Assembly: GCA_038236905.1 (NCBI GenBank)
Contig: JBBRZG010000003.1
Location: 3,740 to 67,739 of the forward strand
Length of the DNA: 64,000 nt
Origin: UKL13-2 sp038236905
GTDB lineage: Bacteria > Pseudomonadota > Gammaproteobacteria > Burkholderiales > Usitatibacteraceae
Direction: 5' to 3'
This document shows, piece after piece, positions 8,400 to 16,232 of this stretch. Below the pieces are notes generated by a model, which searched no databases, had not been told where the DNA came from, and saw nothing but the letters and a program-made list of their open reading frames with translations. A program made the position numbers and the translations under genes. The stretch's first letter is position 1; the number at the start of each line of letters is the position of its first letter.

Positions 8400-8897
8400 A
8401 TGAAAATTTCTTCGGGTTTTATGCTGCTGGGCGCGATTTTATTAAGCAACCAGTTGCTGGCTGCAGATGTCATTCGGCACAAGACGCCAAATTCCGATTT
8501 TCCAATTGCGATGGCTGTCGAAATCCCGGCGGGGAAAACGCAGGTTCATTTGAGCGGTGCGGGGCCCGGCATCGCCGATAAAAGCCTCCCTCCAACCAGC
8601 CCGACGGCTTATGGCAACACCCGCGATCAAACGATCAACACGCTGGAAAAAATCAAGGCCACACTGCAAAGCATTAAGCTTGAGATGAAAGATGTCGTGA
8701 AGATGCAAGTTTTCCTGGTCGGCGACCCGGCGATGGCGGGCAAAATGGATTTCGCTGGCTTCATGGAAGGGTATGTGAAGTATTTTGGTGCCGCAGCCGG
8801 ACAGCCCAATCTGCCCTCCAGATCCACCGTCCAAGTCGCCGGTTTGCCCAACCCCGGCTGGTTGGTAGAAATTGAAGTCACAGCTGTGCGCAAATAG
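8400..8897 (+). CDS. Exported RidA-family protein (YjgF/YER057c/UK114)
   Basis: A RidA-family protein of 165 residues with a clear signal peptide (MKISSGFMLLGAILLSNQLL, cleavage near AA-D). RidA enzymes hydrolyse reactive imines and enamines to ketones and ammonia. The Arg needed for activity in RidA is present in PSRSTVQVAGLP, and the downstream EIEVTAV matches the conserved Glu region. The start at 8400 follows a strong GGGGGA site at 8390-8395; the open frame reaches a TTG at 8388, but the ribosome-binding site favours the ATG. Most studied RidA proteins are cytoplasmic. Export, together with an exported amine oxidase in the same operon, suggests it clears the imine product in the periplasm; that role is an inference. 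Confidence 0.88.
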   Translation: MKISSGFMLLGAILLSNQLLAADVIRHKTPNSDFPIAMAVEIPAGKTQVHLSGAGPGIADKSLPPTSPTAYGNTRDQTINTLEKIKATLQSIKLEMKDVVKMQVFLVGDPAMAGKMDFAGFMEGYVKYFGAAAGQPNLPSRSTVQVAGLPNPGWLVEIEVTAVRK

Positions 8898-9015
8898 CGC
8901 GAACCACGAGTAACCGAATAGCCGCAATACTTTCCGCTAGTCATGGGACGAAAACGCAATCAAATGTATCGCAATTGAGTTGATCGCTAATGCCACACCA
9001 CCAACAGGACGTCGA

Positions 9016-9582
9016 ATGCACTCCGATGGCGCTCTAGTGGTATCAACTCAATTGCGCACATTACGTGCCGCAACAACAGACGACATCCCCGCATTAGAGG
9101 CACTGATCAAGCGTTCGGCTTTTGCGCTAAGCGAGCCCTACTACACCCACGAGCAGACCGAGGCGCTCACTCGCCTAGTGTTCGGCGTGGACTCACAATT
9201 GATCGCCGATAAAACTTATTCCGTAATTGAATCAAATAGTGAGTTGGTCGCATGCGGCGGGTGGAGCAAAAGACGCACGCTATTTGGCGGCGACAAATTA
9301 AAAACTGGTGCGGACCCGTTACTGGACGCGTCCACTGAGCCGGCTCGTATTCGCGCCTTTTTTGTGAGGCCGGACATGGCACGCAACGGCCTCGCCAGCC
9401 AATTAATGGCGGAATGCATCAAGCAGGCAAACGCCGCAGCGTTTTCGGCACTTGAGCTCGCCTCCACGCTGCCGGGCGAGCCACTTTATCTGGCGCAAGG
9501 TTTCGAGGTGGTAGAGCGCTTTGAACTCAGCCTTGACAACAATATAGAAGTGCGATTAACCCGCATGCGGCGGGCAATTTAG
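9016..9582 (+). CDS. GNAT-family N-acetyltransferase
   Basis: A 188-residue GNAT acetyltransferase. The fold is recognisable from RAATTDDIPALEALIKRSAF at the N-terminus, the central strand VACGGWSKRRTLFGGD, and the acetyl-CoA loop region RAFFVRPDMARNGLASQLM, a variant of the usual Q/RxxGxG/A signature. The C-terminal YLAQGFEVVERFEL completes the fold. The ATG at 9016 has AGGAC six bases upstream and is preferred over a TTG at 8980. It follows the amine oxidase operon by 118 bases and may be separate from it. The acceptor substrate is unknown. Confidence 0.85.
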   Translation: MHSDGALVVSTQLRTLRAATTDDIPALEALIKRSAFALSEPYYTHEQTEALTRLVFGVDSQLIADKTYSVIESNSELVACGGWSKRRTLFGGDKLKTGADPLLDASTEPARIRAFFVRPDMARNGLASQLMAECIKQANAAAFSALELASTLPGEPLYLAQGFEVVERFELSLDNNIEVRLTRMRRAI

Positions 9583-9589
9583 TTAAACA

Positions 9590-10020
9590 CGACCACGTCG
9601 CCACCGCTGCCCCGCTTCGCGAGCGTCATGAAGAAGGGCACACCTGATGCAACATGTAAAGCTCGGCAAAGTCCGGATAGCCGCGATCCATCACTTAGAT
9701 GGCTCTGGCTTCGATGAGCAAGAAATCGAGCACCTTGACCTCATGCATCTTGACGTCACTGATATGGATGAATGCGGGAATAGCCCCACGCAGGTCGGGC
9801 TGAGTATGCAGCTTGAGCGCGGCCTTGGCGTGGCGAAAAGAAGTCGCGTTGAGCAGTCTCACACAAAGCTCAATGGCACCGGCATCAGGCACATAGACGG
9901 TTGCGTCCCGCTCGATCCCCAGCAGGCTTTAAACCTGAAGCTCTTAGGCACGCACGTTCAAGCGCATGTCCAGATCGTGATGGGTACGCCAGCGTCGTTG
10001 GCTCAACGGATCCCATAGCG
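9590..10020 (-). pseudogene. Decayed IS4-family transposase fragment
   Basis: On the minus strand this stretch reads as a broken IS4-family transposase. One open piece (9695-9892) contains HAKAALKLHTQPDLRG then IPAFIHISDVKMHEVKVLD. After an in-frame stop the same frame continues VMDRGYPDFAELYMLHQ, the highly conserved second catalytic region. A frameshift then leads to GVPFFMTLAKRG. Upstream, between 9900 and 10020, further family-like pieces (RRWRTHHDLDMRL, then SLLGIERDATVYVPDA) are interrupted by stops. The N-terminal third and the C-terminal half with the last acidic residue are missing. The remnant abuts the end of the GNAT gene. It cannot encode an active transposase. Confidence 0.85.
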
Positions 10021-10545
10021 CCGGGCGGGCAGCGCCTGTGGAAGTCCCATGAGGGACATCTTGGTATAAATTGTGGGCACGCACGAATCCTTCAAGACGC
10101 TCATATTCATTGGCTTTCCAGCACTCTGGTGCTAGATAAACCGGATACTTTTTTCGGATGAATTGCGCAACGTGAACTCAATCCAAAGTGATCGATGTAC
10201 TTGCGGCGGGAAACGCAGCATCCGCCAACCGCAAACGTTCTGACGAACTTGTCGCCTGCCGGATGGTCACATTCATATCATCTGGTTTTGTGCCCGCGTA
10301 ATCCGCGCATTGATTCAAATTCTTGCGGCACCGAGAACAAGGTTTCGCACTGCGGCGAGGATGGATTCATGATATTGATTTGCAGCGTATGATGCGTTTT
10401 CAAAAGGGTGGCCTCGCCACTATTCGATAAAAAAAAGGATGCCCGTCGCAGTTGATTGTTCTAGCAGTCTGGGCAACAGCTTCGGCATGGCCTCTCAACA
10501 CTACTTTCACCCGCTTACTATTTTTTATTTTCCTTAGAGGAACAC
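10021..10545. other. Intergenic stretch without a convincing gene
   Basis: About 500 bases between the transposase remnant and the FKBP gene. The minus strand has an open stretch from about 10170 to 10010 reading FIRKKYPVYLAPECWKANEY and onward (about 55 residues). It looks protein-like but matches no family I recognise and has no start or ribosome-binding site. The plus-strand frame 10195-10392 is short and atypical. This is best read as eroded sequence left by mobile-element activity. The FKBP promoter is probably in the last 100 bases. Confidence 0.5.
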
Positions 10546-11301
10546 ATGATTTCATTACAACATCTAAAAACACTTTCGCTCGCCGCTACAGTGGGAATAT
10601 CGATCAACGCCATCGCCATTCAGGCAAATGCCCAAACCACCACCGCGCCTGCTTCCGCTCCGGTGCCCACCCCGATAGCCCCGGGCAAATCCACGCAAAT
10701 GCCGACGCCACCCGCACCAGGGTCCGTCAACGTGCCAATGCCTCCGGTAGGAGGTGCTGGAACCATGTCGCCCACGCCGCTGCCAGCAGGCACGCCTGCG
10801 CCTTTCCCGGCACCCTTGAAAGCCTCAAAAGGCGGCGCAGAATTGAAGCCGCTCAATATTGCGAAGTCGGAAGCAAAAGCCGAGACTTTCCCAGCCACCG
10901 TAACAGAACTGATCTCGCGTGACCGCTCTGTCGGCACCGGAGAAGCGGCGGTCAGCGGTCAGGCGGTTGCCGTGCAATACACCGGCTGGATTTATGATCC
11001 CTCCAAACCCGACGGTAAAGGCACTAAATTTGACAGCTCGCGTGATCGCCCTGCTCCCTTCAGCTTTATGTTGGGTGCAGGTCGCGTCATTAAAGGTTGG
11101 GATCAAGGCGTTGTCGGCATGAAGCCCAAGGGCCAGCGCACCCTGATCATCCCGCCACAAATGGCGTACGGCGACCGCGGTGTCGGCCCGATAGCACCTA
11201 ACTCAACCCTGATTTTTGATGTAGAGCTGGTGGATTTGCTGAGCCCGGCACCAAAGGCAGCACCTGCCGCAGCCGTAACACCGGCCCCCGCAACAAAATA
11301 A
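10546..11301 (+). CDS. Periplasmic FKBP-type peptidyl-prolyl isomerase
   Basis: A 251-residue exported FKBP. Signal peptide residues are 1-28 (cleavage near ANA-Q). A Pro/Ala/Thr-rich linker follows to about residue 100, and the FKBP domain lies at about 120-235. The domain shows VAVQYTGWIYD, GTKFDSSRDRPAPFSFMLGAGRVIKGWDQG in pattern, then LIIPPQMAYGDRG and PNSTLIFDVELVDL, with the usual aromatic active-site residues. It should speed proline isomerisation during folding of envelope proteins. The tail is Ala/Pro-rich. A strong terminator follows at 11331. Confidence 0.93.
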   Translation: MISLQHLKTLSLAATVGISINAIAIQANAQTTTAPASAPVPTPIAPGKSTQMPTPPAPGSVNVPMPPVGGAGTMSPTPLPAGTPAPFPAPLKASKGGAELKPLNIAKSEAKAETFPATVTELISRDRSVGTGEAAVSGQAVAVQYTGWIYDPSKPDGKGTKFDSSRDRPAPFSFMLGAGRVIKGWDQGVVGMKPKGQRTLIIPPQMAYGDRGVGPIAPNSTLIFDVELVDLLSPAPKAAPAAAVTPAPATK

Positions 11302-11330
11302 TCCATCCTCTGGGCGTTGATGATTCAGAA

Positions 11331-11360
11331 AAGGGGGCTTCATTGAAGCCCCCTTTTTTT
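11331..11360 (+). terminator. Rho-independent terminator after the FKBP gene
   Basis: An 11-base perfect stem (AAGGGGGCTTC with GAAGCCCCCTT), loop ATT and a run of T follow the FKBP stop by 30 bases. It separates this gene from the CinA-like gene downstream. Confidence 0.92.
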
Positions 11361-11425
11361 GGATCTTAGTTATTCAACGTCTGGTCTGTCTTTAAGATTC
11401 AAGCGGTTACTTTTTGGTTTTTGCT

Positions 11426-12181
11426 ATGCAACGAACGTTTGGTGCGATCATCATTGGCGATGAGATTTTGTCAGGAAAACGCCAGGACAAGCATCTCGCC
11501 AAGCTCATTGAAGTGCTGGGAATTCATGGGCTTTCGTTGTCGTATGCGCACTATGTGGGCGATGAGCCTGAACGCATAGTTGAGACACTCAAACAGACGC
11601 TGGCCAGCGATCACATCATATTTAGCTTCGGCGGCATCGGCGCGACCCCAGATGACTACACGCGTCAGTGCGCGGCGGCGGCCTTAGGGGTTGAGCTCTA
11701 CCGGCATCCGGACGCCGTGGCCGAAATAGTGGCAAGGTTCGGTGCTGATGCATATCCCAAGCGCGTACTCATGGCTGAATTCCCGATGGGGTCGACCATC
11801 ATTCCCAATCCGTTTAATCGAATTGCTGCGTTCTCATGCAGAGACCATCATTTTTTGCCCGGCTTTCCCGAAATGGCGTGGCCGATGATGAGTTGGGTGT
11901 TGGAAACAAAATACGCCGCGCTATTCCACCAAACGCCATTTGCTGAGGAAATTATCCTAGTCGAACGCGCAGGTGAAAGTGATTTACTTGACGCAATGAA
12001 TCATATTGTTAAGCACTATCCGACCACCAAGCTCTCCAGCTTGCCGCAATTTCTGGCGACGGCGACGGGCGGGCGGGTGATCGAGCTGTCCATTCGCGGC
12101 GATCCCGCTGCAGTGCCAGTGGCGATGAGGGATATGAAACAACGAATTCACAGTCTTGGATTTGACTTCAAGGTAAAGTAA
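11426..12181 (+). CDS. CinA-like / molybdopterin-binding domain protein
   Basis: A 251-residue protein with the MoaB/MogA-like fold found at the N-terminus of CinA (competence/damage-inducible protein A). Typical elements are GAIIIGDEILSGKRQDKHLA at the start and the IIFSFGGIGATPDDYTRQ loop. The C-terminal nicotinamide-nucleotide deamidase domain of full CinA is absent, so only the COG1058-type domain is present. The ATG at 11426 was chosen over an upstream TTG at 11414. The substrate is uncertain: the family may act on pyridine nucleotides or bind molybdopterin. It follows a terminator and is probably transcribed on its own. Confidence 0.85.
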   Translation: MQRTFGAIIIGDEILSGKRQDKHLAKLIEVLGIHGLSLSYAHYVGDEPERIVETLKQTLASDHIIFSFGGIGATPDDYTRQCAAAALGVELYRHPDAVAEIVARFGADAYPKRVLMAEFPMGSTIIPNPFNRIAAFSCRDHHFLPGFPEMAWPMMSWVLETKYAALFHQTPFAEEIILVERAGESDLLDAMNHIVKHYPTTKLSSLPQFLATATGGRVIELSIRGDPAAVPVAMRDMKQRIHSLGFDFKVK

Positions 12182-12300
12182 TCTTTGGCGATGAGACGGC
12201 GTGTTAAACCGCCGATGGTTACTTAACTTTTACTGACCATCACGACCGTTTTTCTGGACGCGGCAGCGTTTTATTTTGACTTACTTTTAAGGGGCGAATC

Positions 12301-12786
12301 ATGGGGTTACTCGATAGTGTATTGGGCAGCGTGTTGGGCGGCGGTGGTCAGCAAGGCAATAGTCCTTTGATGCAATTGGCGTTGCAAATGCTAATGAACA
12401 AAGCGGGCGGCAGCGCTGAGGGCGGCGGCCTCGGTGGAATGCTCGGCGGCATCTTGAGCGGTGGACAAGCGGGCGCAGCGGCGCCGAATATGGGAGGCTT
12501 GGGCGGCATTCTGGATGCGTTTCAAAAAGGCGGACTCGGCCACATTGCGGATTCGTGGGTGAGCACCGGCGAGAACATACCGGTCAGCGGCGATCAGGTT
12601 AGCGATGTGTTCGGACAAGACAAAATTGCCGAAATCGCCAGTCATCTCGGTATGACTCGCGGCGACGTTACCGGCGGACTCGCGCAAATTTTGCCGCAGC
12701 TCATCAATCACGTCACCCCCGACGGGCAAGTGCCGCAAGATCACAGCATGATCCAGGACGCCCTGAGCGCACTGCTCAAACGATAG
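12301..12786 (+). CDS. YidB family protein (DUF937)
   Basis: A 161-residue Gly-rich protein beginning MGLLDSVLGSVLGGGGQQG. It has the DUF937 pattern SWVSTGENIPVSGDQVSDVFG, then IAEIASHLGMTRGDVTGGLA and ILPQLINHVTPDGQVP. YidB-type proteins have no established function. AAGGGGCG at 12289-12296 is a good ribosome-binding site. No signal peptide is evident. The next gene starts 10 bases downstream and may be cotranscribed. Confidence 0.92.
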   Translation: MGLLDSVLGSVLGGGGQQGNSPLMQLALQMLMNKAGGSAEGGGLGGMLGGILSGGQAGAAAPNMGGLGGILDAFQKGGLGHIADSWVSTGENIPVSGDQVSDVFGQDKIAEIASHLGMTRGDVTGGLAQILPQLINHVTPDGQVPQDHSMIQDALSALLKR

Positions 12787-12796
12787 TATGTAAATC

Positions 12797-13546
12797 ATGA
12801 GCACAGCCCGCATCAGACCAGAATCCTTGTTCAGACGGTGCGGGTTTAGCGATCAATTCCGAGCATGCGCCATCGCGTGCCTGGCAGGACTCGCAACTTC
12901 GCTCGCCAGCAATGTGAGTCTGCTGTATGCCGCTGAATCGGGAACAGCCAACGTCATCAGCGCCAAAAATGTAAATGGCATCAACCACGCTGACCACGTT
13001 AACGATGCCAAAACGTGGGCTAGATTAGAGCGTGGCGGTTACATCATCGTTATACGGCATGCCAGCACAGTTGCGGGTATCGGCGATCCACCGGGATTTA
13101 CGCTCGACGACTGCGCCACACAACGCAATCTAAGCGCCGAGGGGCGCGCACAGGCTGGGCGCTGGCGTGCTGCCATCAGCGCGCATCGTGTACCGATTGG
13201 CGACGTTTTTTCTTCAGCATGGTGCCGTTGCGTAGACACGGCAGCGCTGGCATTCGGCACACCAGAAACATCAACAGCATCATCAGCACCGCCCAAAGTA
13301 TGGGCAGCGCTCAATTCATTTTTTGAGTCCGCCCAAAACGAGGCCACACAAACCGCCAGCGTCAAAAGCAAATTAGCTGGTCTTATCCAAACGAATAAAA
13401 AAGCGGGCAAAAACGCCGTGCTTGTCACCCATCAAGTCAACGTTGCCGCGCTGACCGGGGTGTCACCGCGGTCCGGCGAAGCCGTGATTATCCAAGTGGA
13501 TGCGCGGGGAAACGTTATGGTCGTCGGTCGCTTGTGGGTAGGATAG
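12797..13546 (+). CDS. Exported histidine-phosphatase-superfamily protein
   Basis: A 249-residue branch 1 histidine phosphatase fold with an N-terminal signal-like segment (about residues 20-50). The catalytic His motif reads VIRHASTVAG, with RHA in place of the commoner RHG. The second-motif Arg is in SSAWCRCVDTA, and the distal His is in AVLVTHQVNVAALTG. This layout resembles small exported family members of unknown substrate. The 3' end overlaps the 3' end of the convergent YceI gene by 32 bases. It is near the YidB gene, but no functional link is known. Confidence 0.85.
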   Translation: MSTARIRPESLFRRCGFSDQFRACAIACLAGLATSLASNVSLLYAAESGTANVISAKNVNGINHADHVNDAKTWARLERGGYIIVIRHASTVAGIGDPPGFTLDDCATQRNLSAEGRAQAGRWRAAISAHRVPIGDVFSSAWCRCVDTAALAFGTPETSTASSAPPKVWAALNSFFESAQNEATQTASVKSKLAGLIQTNKKAGKNAVLVTHQVNVAALTGVSPRSGEAVIIQVDARGNVMVVGRLWVG

Positions 13547-14405
13547 CCAAACCAGAGACGGGCGCGGGAATTGCTTCCTCGGCATTTTTAGGCTCAAGAC
13601 CCGCATCGGTGGCTGAGTTTGTTGGTATGTTACTGACCGAATAGGCGACTAATTCAATAATCAGTTTGACATCATTGCTGACCGAAGCGGCCCACGCTTT
13701 CATGCCAAAGTCAGCGCGTTTAATCCTAACGAACGCCTCGGCATCGCAGCGCATTCTGCCGTTTGTAGCGACGGGCTTGCAGCCCGACTTTTCAACCGTG
13801 AGCACGACGGGTTTCGCAACCCCCAGCAAGGTTAGCGTGCCCTCGATGGTCTTCAAGTTTGGCCCTTCCCATTTAAACATTGACGATGTAAAGGTGATGG
13901 TTGAAAATTTTTCAACGTTGAAGAATTGCGGGCCGCGTAAGATTTCATTAGTGGTCTCCGCATTCACCACATGCGCGTCCAGAGAAGTCGCATCAATCTC
14001 TGCAATGATGCTCTCATTGGCGCGGCTGGCTACATCGCGTCGCGCAGGGTCATGAATCAAACGGCCTGTCGTTCGATTAAATTTGCCGCGTACGGTTATG
14101 AAGCCCAGAAATTTTGCTTCAAACCGCGAATGCGTCTCGGTCGGGTCCAATACAAACTCGTGGGTCGTGCGCGGTGCGCTCGCTTGGGCAGCACTTTGCG
14201 CTTTTAAAAGCGGGCTTGGCGCTGGTAGCGGTATTGGCAGCGGCTCCGCGGATTTCACGGCTTGCGCCAATACGAAGCCCGTGGTGTTCAGCATCAGCGC
14301 GACCACTAAAGCAATCTTCAATAGACCAGCCGACCGGTATTCACAACACCACGCTGATGCCCGAAACAGCATGAAAAACTGCGGGGAAAACAGCCTAATC
14401 TTCAT
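13515..14405 (-). CDS. YceI family protein
   Basis: A 296-residue YceI-like protein, longer than the usual 190. It has an N-terminal hydrophobic segment (about residues 28-47) that looks like a signal peptide. The lipocalin-like barrel at about 80-260 begins EFVLDPTETHSRFEAKFLGF and includes GKFNRTTGRL, FFNVEKFSTITFTSS and GTLTLLGVAKPVVLTV. YceI proteins bind long-chain polyisoprenoids in the periplasm. The start at 14405 overlaps the end of the Hsp15 gene by 11 bases; an internal Met (residue 12 or 38) could be the true start. The extra C-terminal 30 residues are unremarkable. Confidence 0.88.
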   Translation of the reverse strand: MKIRLFSPQFFMLFRASAWCCEYRSAGLLKIALVVALMLNTTGFVLAQAVKSAEPLPIPLPAPSPLLKAQSAAQASAPRTTHEFVLDPTETHSRFEAKFLGFITVRGKFNRTTGRLIHDPARRDVASRANESIIAEIDATSLDAHVVNAETTNEILRGPQFFNVEKFSTITFTSSMFKWEGPNLKTIEGTLTLLGVAKPVVLTVEKSGCKPVATNGRMRCDAEAFVRIKRADFGMKAWAASVSNDVKLIIELVAYSVSNIPTNSATDAGLEPKNAEEAIPAPVSGLAILPTSDRRP

Positions 14406-14814
14406 CGAAAATCGAGTTCCGCATCGATTGATTCAAACGCTCCAATGCACGACGATCCTGTTTTGTCGGACGGCCCTTGAACAGCGGCGGTGGCATGTCG
14501 CGAAGCTCGTTTTGGAGTGCCTGGCGGGCAACAATACTTTCCGGCTTTTCATCATAGAGTTCGCGTGCGAGCGGTGCAGACACGCGCTTCCCGCAAATTG
14601 CCTGGACCACTAACTGAGTCGCATAGGGCGGGCGGCGCAAAGTCAGCTCATCGCCAACACGGATGGTCTTGGCTGGCTTTGCACGATCACCATTCACATC
14701 AACATGACCCGCACTAATCGCCTCGATGGCCAGTTGCCGGGTTTTAAAAAACCGTGCCGCCCACACCCAAATGTCCAAGCGCACCGAATCGGCGCTATCA
14801 GGCGTACTGGCCAT
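14395..14814 (-). CDS. hslR: Heat shock protein 15 family RNA-binding S4 protein
   Basis: A 139-residue S4-domain protein matching Hsp15, which binds 50S subunits carrying stalled nascent chains after heat stress. The S4 domain covers about residues 9-70: VRLDIWVWAARFFKTRQLA, then AISAGHVDVNGDRAKPAKTI and GDELTLRRP. The basic C-terminal part has GRPTKQDRRALERL. The ATG directly abuts the stop of the proteasome-like gene upstream, so the two are probably translated together, linking two quality-control functions. Confidence 0.9.
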   Translation of the reverse strand: MASTPDSADSVRLDIWVWAARFFKTRQLAIEAISAGHVDVNGDRAKPAKTIRVGDELTLRRPPYATQLVVQAICGKRVSAPLARELYDEKPESIVARQALQNELRDMPPPLFKGRPTKQDRRALERLNQSMRNSIFDED

Positions 14815-15393
14815 TCAACCCCGTTTACCATTCATTTTGACCACCGCGACATTCATCGGCAATCCGGTTCCCGTATCGTACTCGGCACCCGCCATGACCC
14901 CAAGTCTGGCGATATCTTCCGCCGATTTTCGACCTTTAAACACCGCATACATAGCTCCTAAAGCAAAATCACGGCCGGAACCGATCGCCCAAAAACGATC
15001 AAACTCAAACACCTCACGCATCGAGTAGACGCCGAAAATACCGCTTGAGTTCACCACCAGCGAAGTTAATTGTGACGATTCATAAGGGTCATCGTCTTCC
15101 TCTTTTGGATTTAGATAAGCCTCATCTTTCAAAATCGGGTGGATTTTGCGAAAACTGTCATATATGTCATCGCGACCATGAAATTTAAATTCAGGATGCT
15201 TCTTTAACAGATGCTCCAGCACCAGCTGGTGGGCGGCTGATCCGGCAATGCCAAAATAAGTGTCTCCATGTTTCAAAAGTTTTTCCGGTGCAGCATCATG
15301 AGTGCTGGCCAGCCGGGTGGAGCCAAAGGTCGTCAACGTATCGCCTGCGATCACGGCCATTCCGTCTTTTTTAACAACCACGATTGTTGTCAT
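14815..15393 (-). CDS. Proteasome-like Ntn-hydrolase (BPH type, HslV relative)
   Basis: A 192-residue protein of the proteasome/HslV fold. Met1 is followed by Thr-Thr, so removal of Met exposes the catalytic N-terminal Thr. Counting from that Thr, the conserved Asp is at position 17 (VIAGDTLTTFG), and the likely active-site Lys is in AAPEKLLKHG. DTYFGIAGSAAHQ and FWAIGSGRDFALGAM match further family elements. It differs from HslV by an acidic insert (PKEEDDDPYES), and no HslU ATPase is adjacent. These features fit BPH, the betaproteobacterial proteasome homologue that forms a double ring. Its substrates and any ATPase partner are unknown. It is directly followed by hslR. Confidence 0.88.
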   Translation of the reverse strand: MTTIVVVKKDGMAVIAGDTLTTFGSTRLASTHDAAPEKLLKHGDTYFGIAGSAAHQLVLEHLLKKHPEFKFHGRDDIYDSFRKIHPILKDEAYLNPKEEDDDPYESSQLTSLVVNSSGIFGVYSMREVFEFDRFWAIGSGRDFALGAMYAVFKGRKSAEDIARLGVMAGAEYDTGTGLPMNVAVVKMNGKRG

Positions 15394-15498
15394 GTGAATG
15401 TCCTTTTTTGAGTGTTGCCGCCGGTTAATTTACGTTTTTTCAGCTGATCGCTTTTACACCCGACAAGCTGTTGGCAGACAAGCGTAGCCTAAAACCCC

Positions 15499-15960
15499 TT
15501 AACTCCGCAGCCTATCGCCAAAATTGACCAGTAATACGCCTGCAATAACCAGCAGAGCACCGATTACGCGCGGCATGCTCAGCTCGCGTTCAACCAGACC
15601 GAGAACGCCGACTCGATCAAAAAACAACGACGCCAAAATCTGCCCCGCAATCACCAGACTGAGCATGTTCGCCACCCCGATCCGGGGCGCCAAGAGCGTA
15701 GCACCGAATACAAACGTCGCTCCCAGCAACCCGCCCGCTAACTGCCATGGCGCAATCGTGGAAAGCTTGAGCACGCTGCTCCATCGCTCCCCGGTCACCA
15801 GGCACAGAACCACGAGCACGACCAATCCGACCAAAAAATTCATCATCGCGGCAAATACAGCGCCGCTTCCCAGGGTCACGCGCAGCGAATTATTGAGGAT
15901 GGCTTGCAGAGGGATTACGCAGCCAATAAAAAATGCAAACAACAGCAAAAGCGCATTCAT
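15499..15960 (-). CDS. DMT-family membrane protein (YdcZ/DUF606)
   Basis: A 153-residue membrane protein with about five transmembrane helices and the family opening FAFFIGCVIPLQAILNNSLR, where a half-transporter helix pair is recognisable. The C-terminal MPRVIGALLVIAGVLLVNFG is also typical. Proteins of this group are half-size drug/metabolite transporter relatives that probably dimerise. The substrate is unknown. It lies 105 bases upstream of the proteasome-like gene on the same strand. Confidence 0.88.
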   Translation of the reverse strand: MNALLLLFAFFIGCVIPLQAILNNSLRVTLGSGAVFAAMMNFLVGLVVLVVLCLVTGERWSSVLKLSTIAPWQLAGGLLGATFVFGATLLAPRIGVANMLSLVIAGQILASLFFDRVGVLGLVERELSMPRVIGALLVIAGVLLVNFGDRLRS

Positions 15961-16232
15961 AGTTGCCTAATTTGACCGTGTAGTTTCATGGAAATCCCTA
16001 AATGGTACTGCACTTTGGCGCGGCTATTAAGTATCCATCGTTGCAATTACACTCGGCAACGACCTGACGCGGAACATTAATGTGTCTAACGCGATGGCGT
16101 TGACTTCACAGACTCGCTTCGGCACACTTCCCCGCAGCCTCAACATTTGCCGGCCAGTGCCGTTTCATCGCCATCCCAGTCAATTGCTCAGATAGTCAAT
16201 GAGAAGGCAATTTAAATACACGGAGTATTTCA

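Noticed and set aside
10195..10392. Short plus-strand frame with SYHLVLCPRN, faintly like the start of an IS200/IS605 transposase
   Set aside because: Only a few residues fit, the HUH motif and catalytic Tyr are absent, and no flanking IS200-type ends are seen.
13515..13546. Overlap of convergent YceI and histidine phosphatase genes as a possible annotation error
   Set aside because: Both frames keep family-like sequence close to their ends; a short 3' overlap of convergent genes is common.
16125..16142. CGGCAC-containing stretch upstream of the first binding-protein gene, resembling a sigma-54 site
   Set aside because: The distance from GG to GC is eleven bases rather than ten, and the -24 element lacks the leading T.
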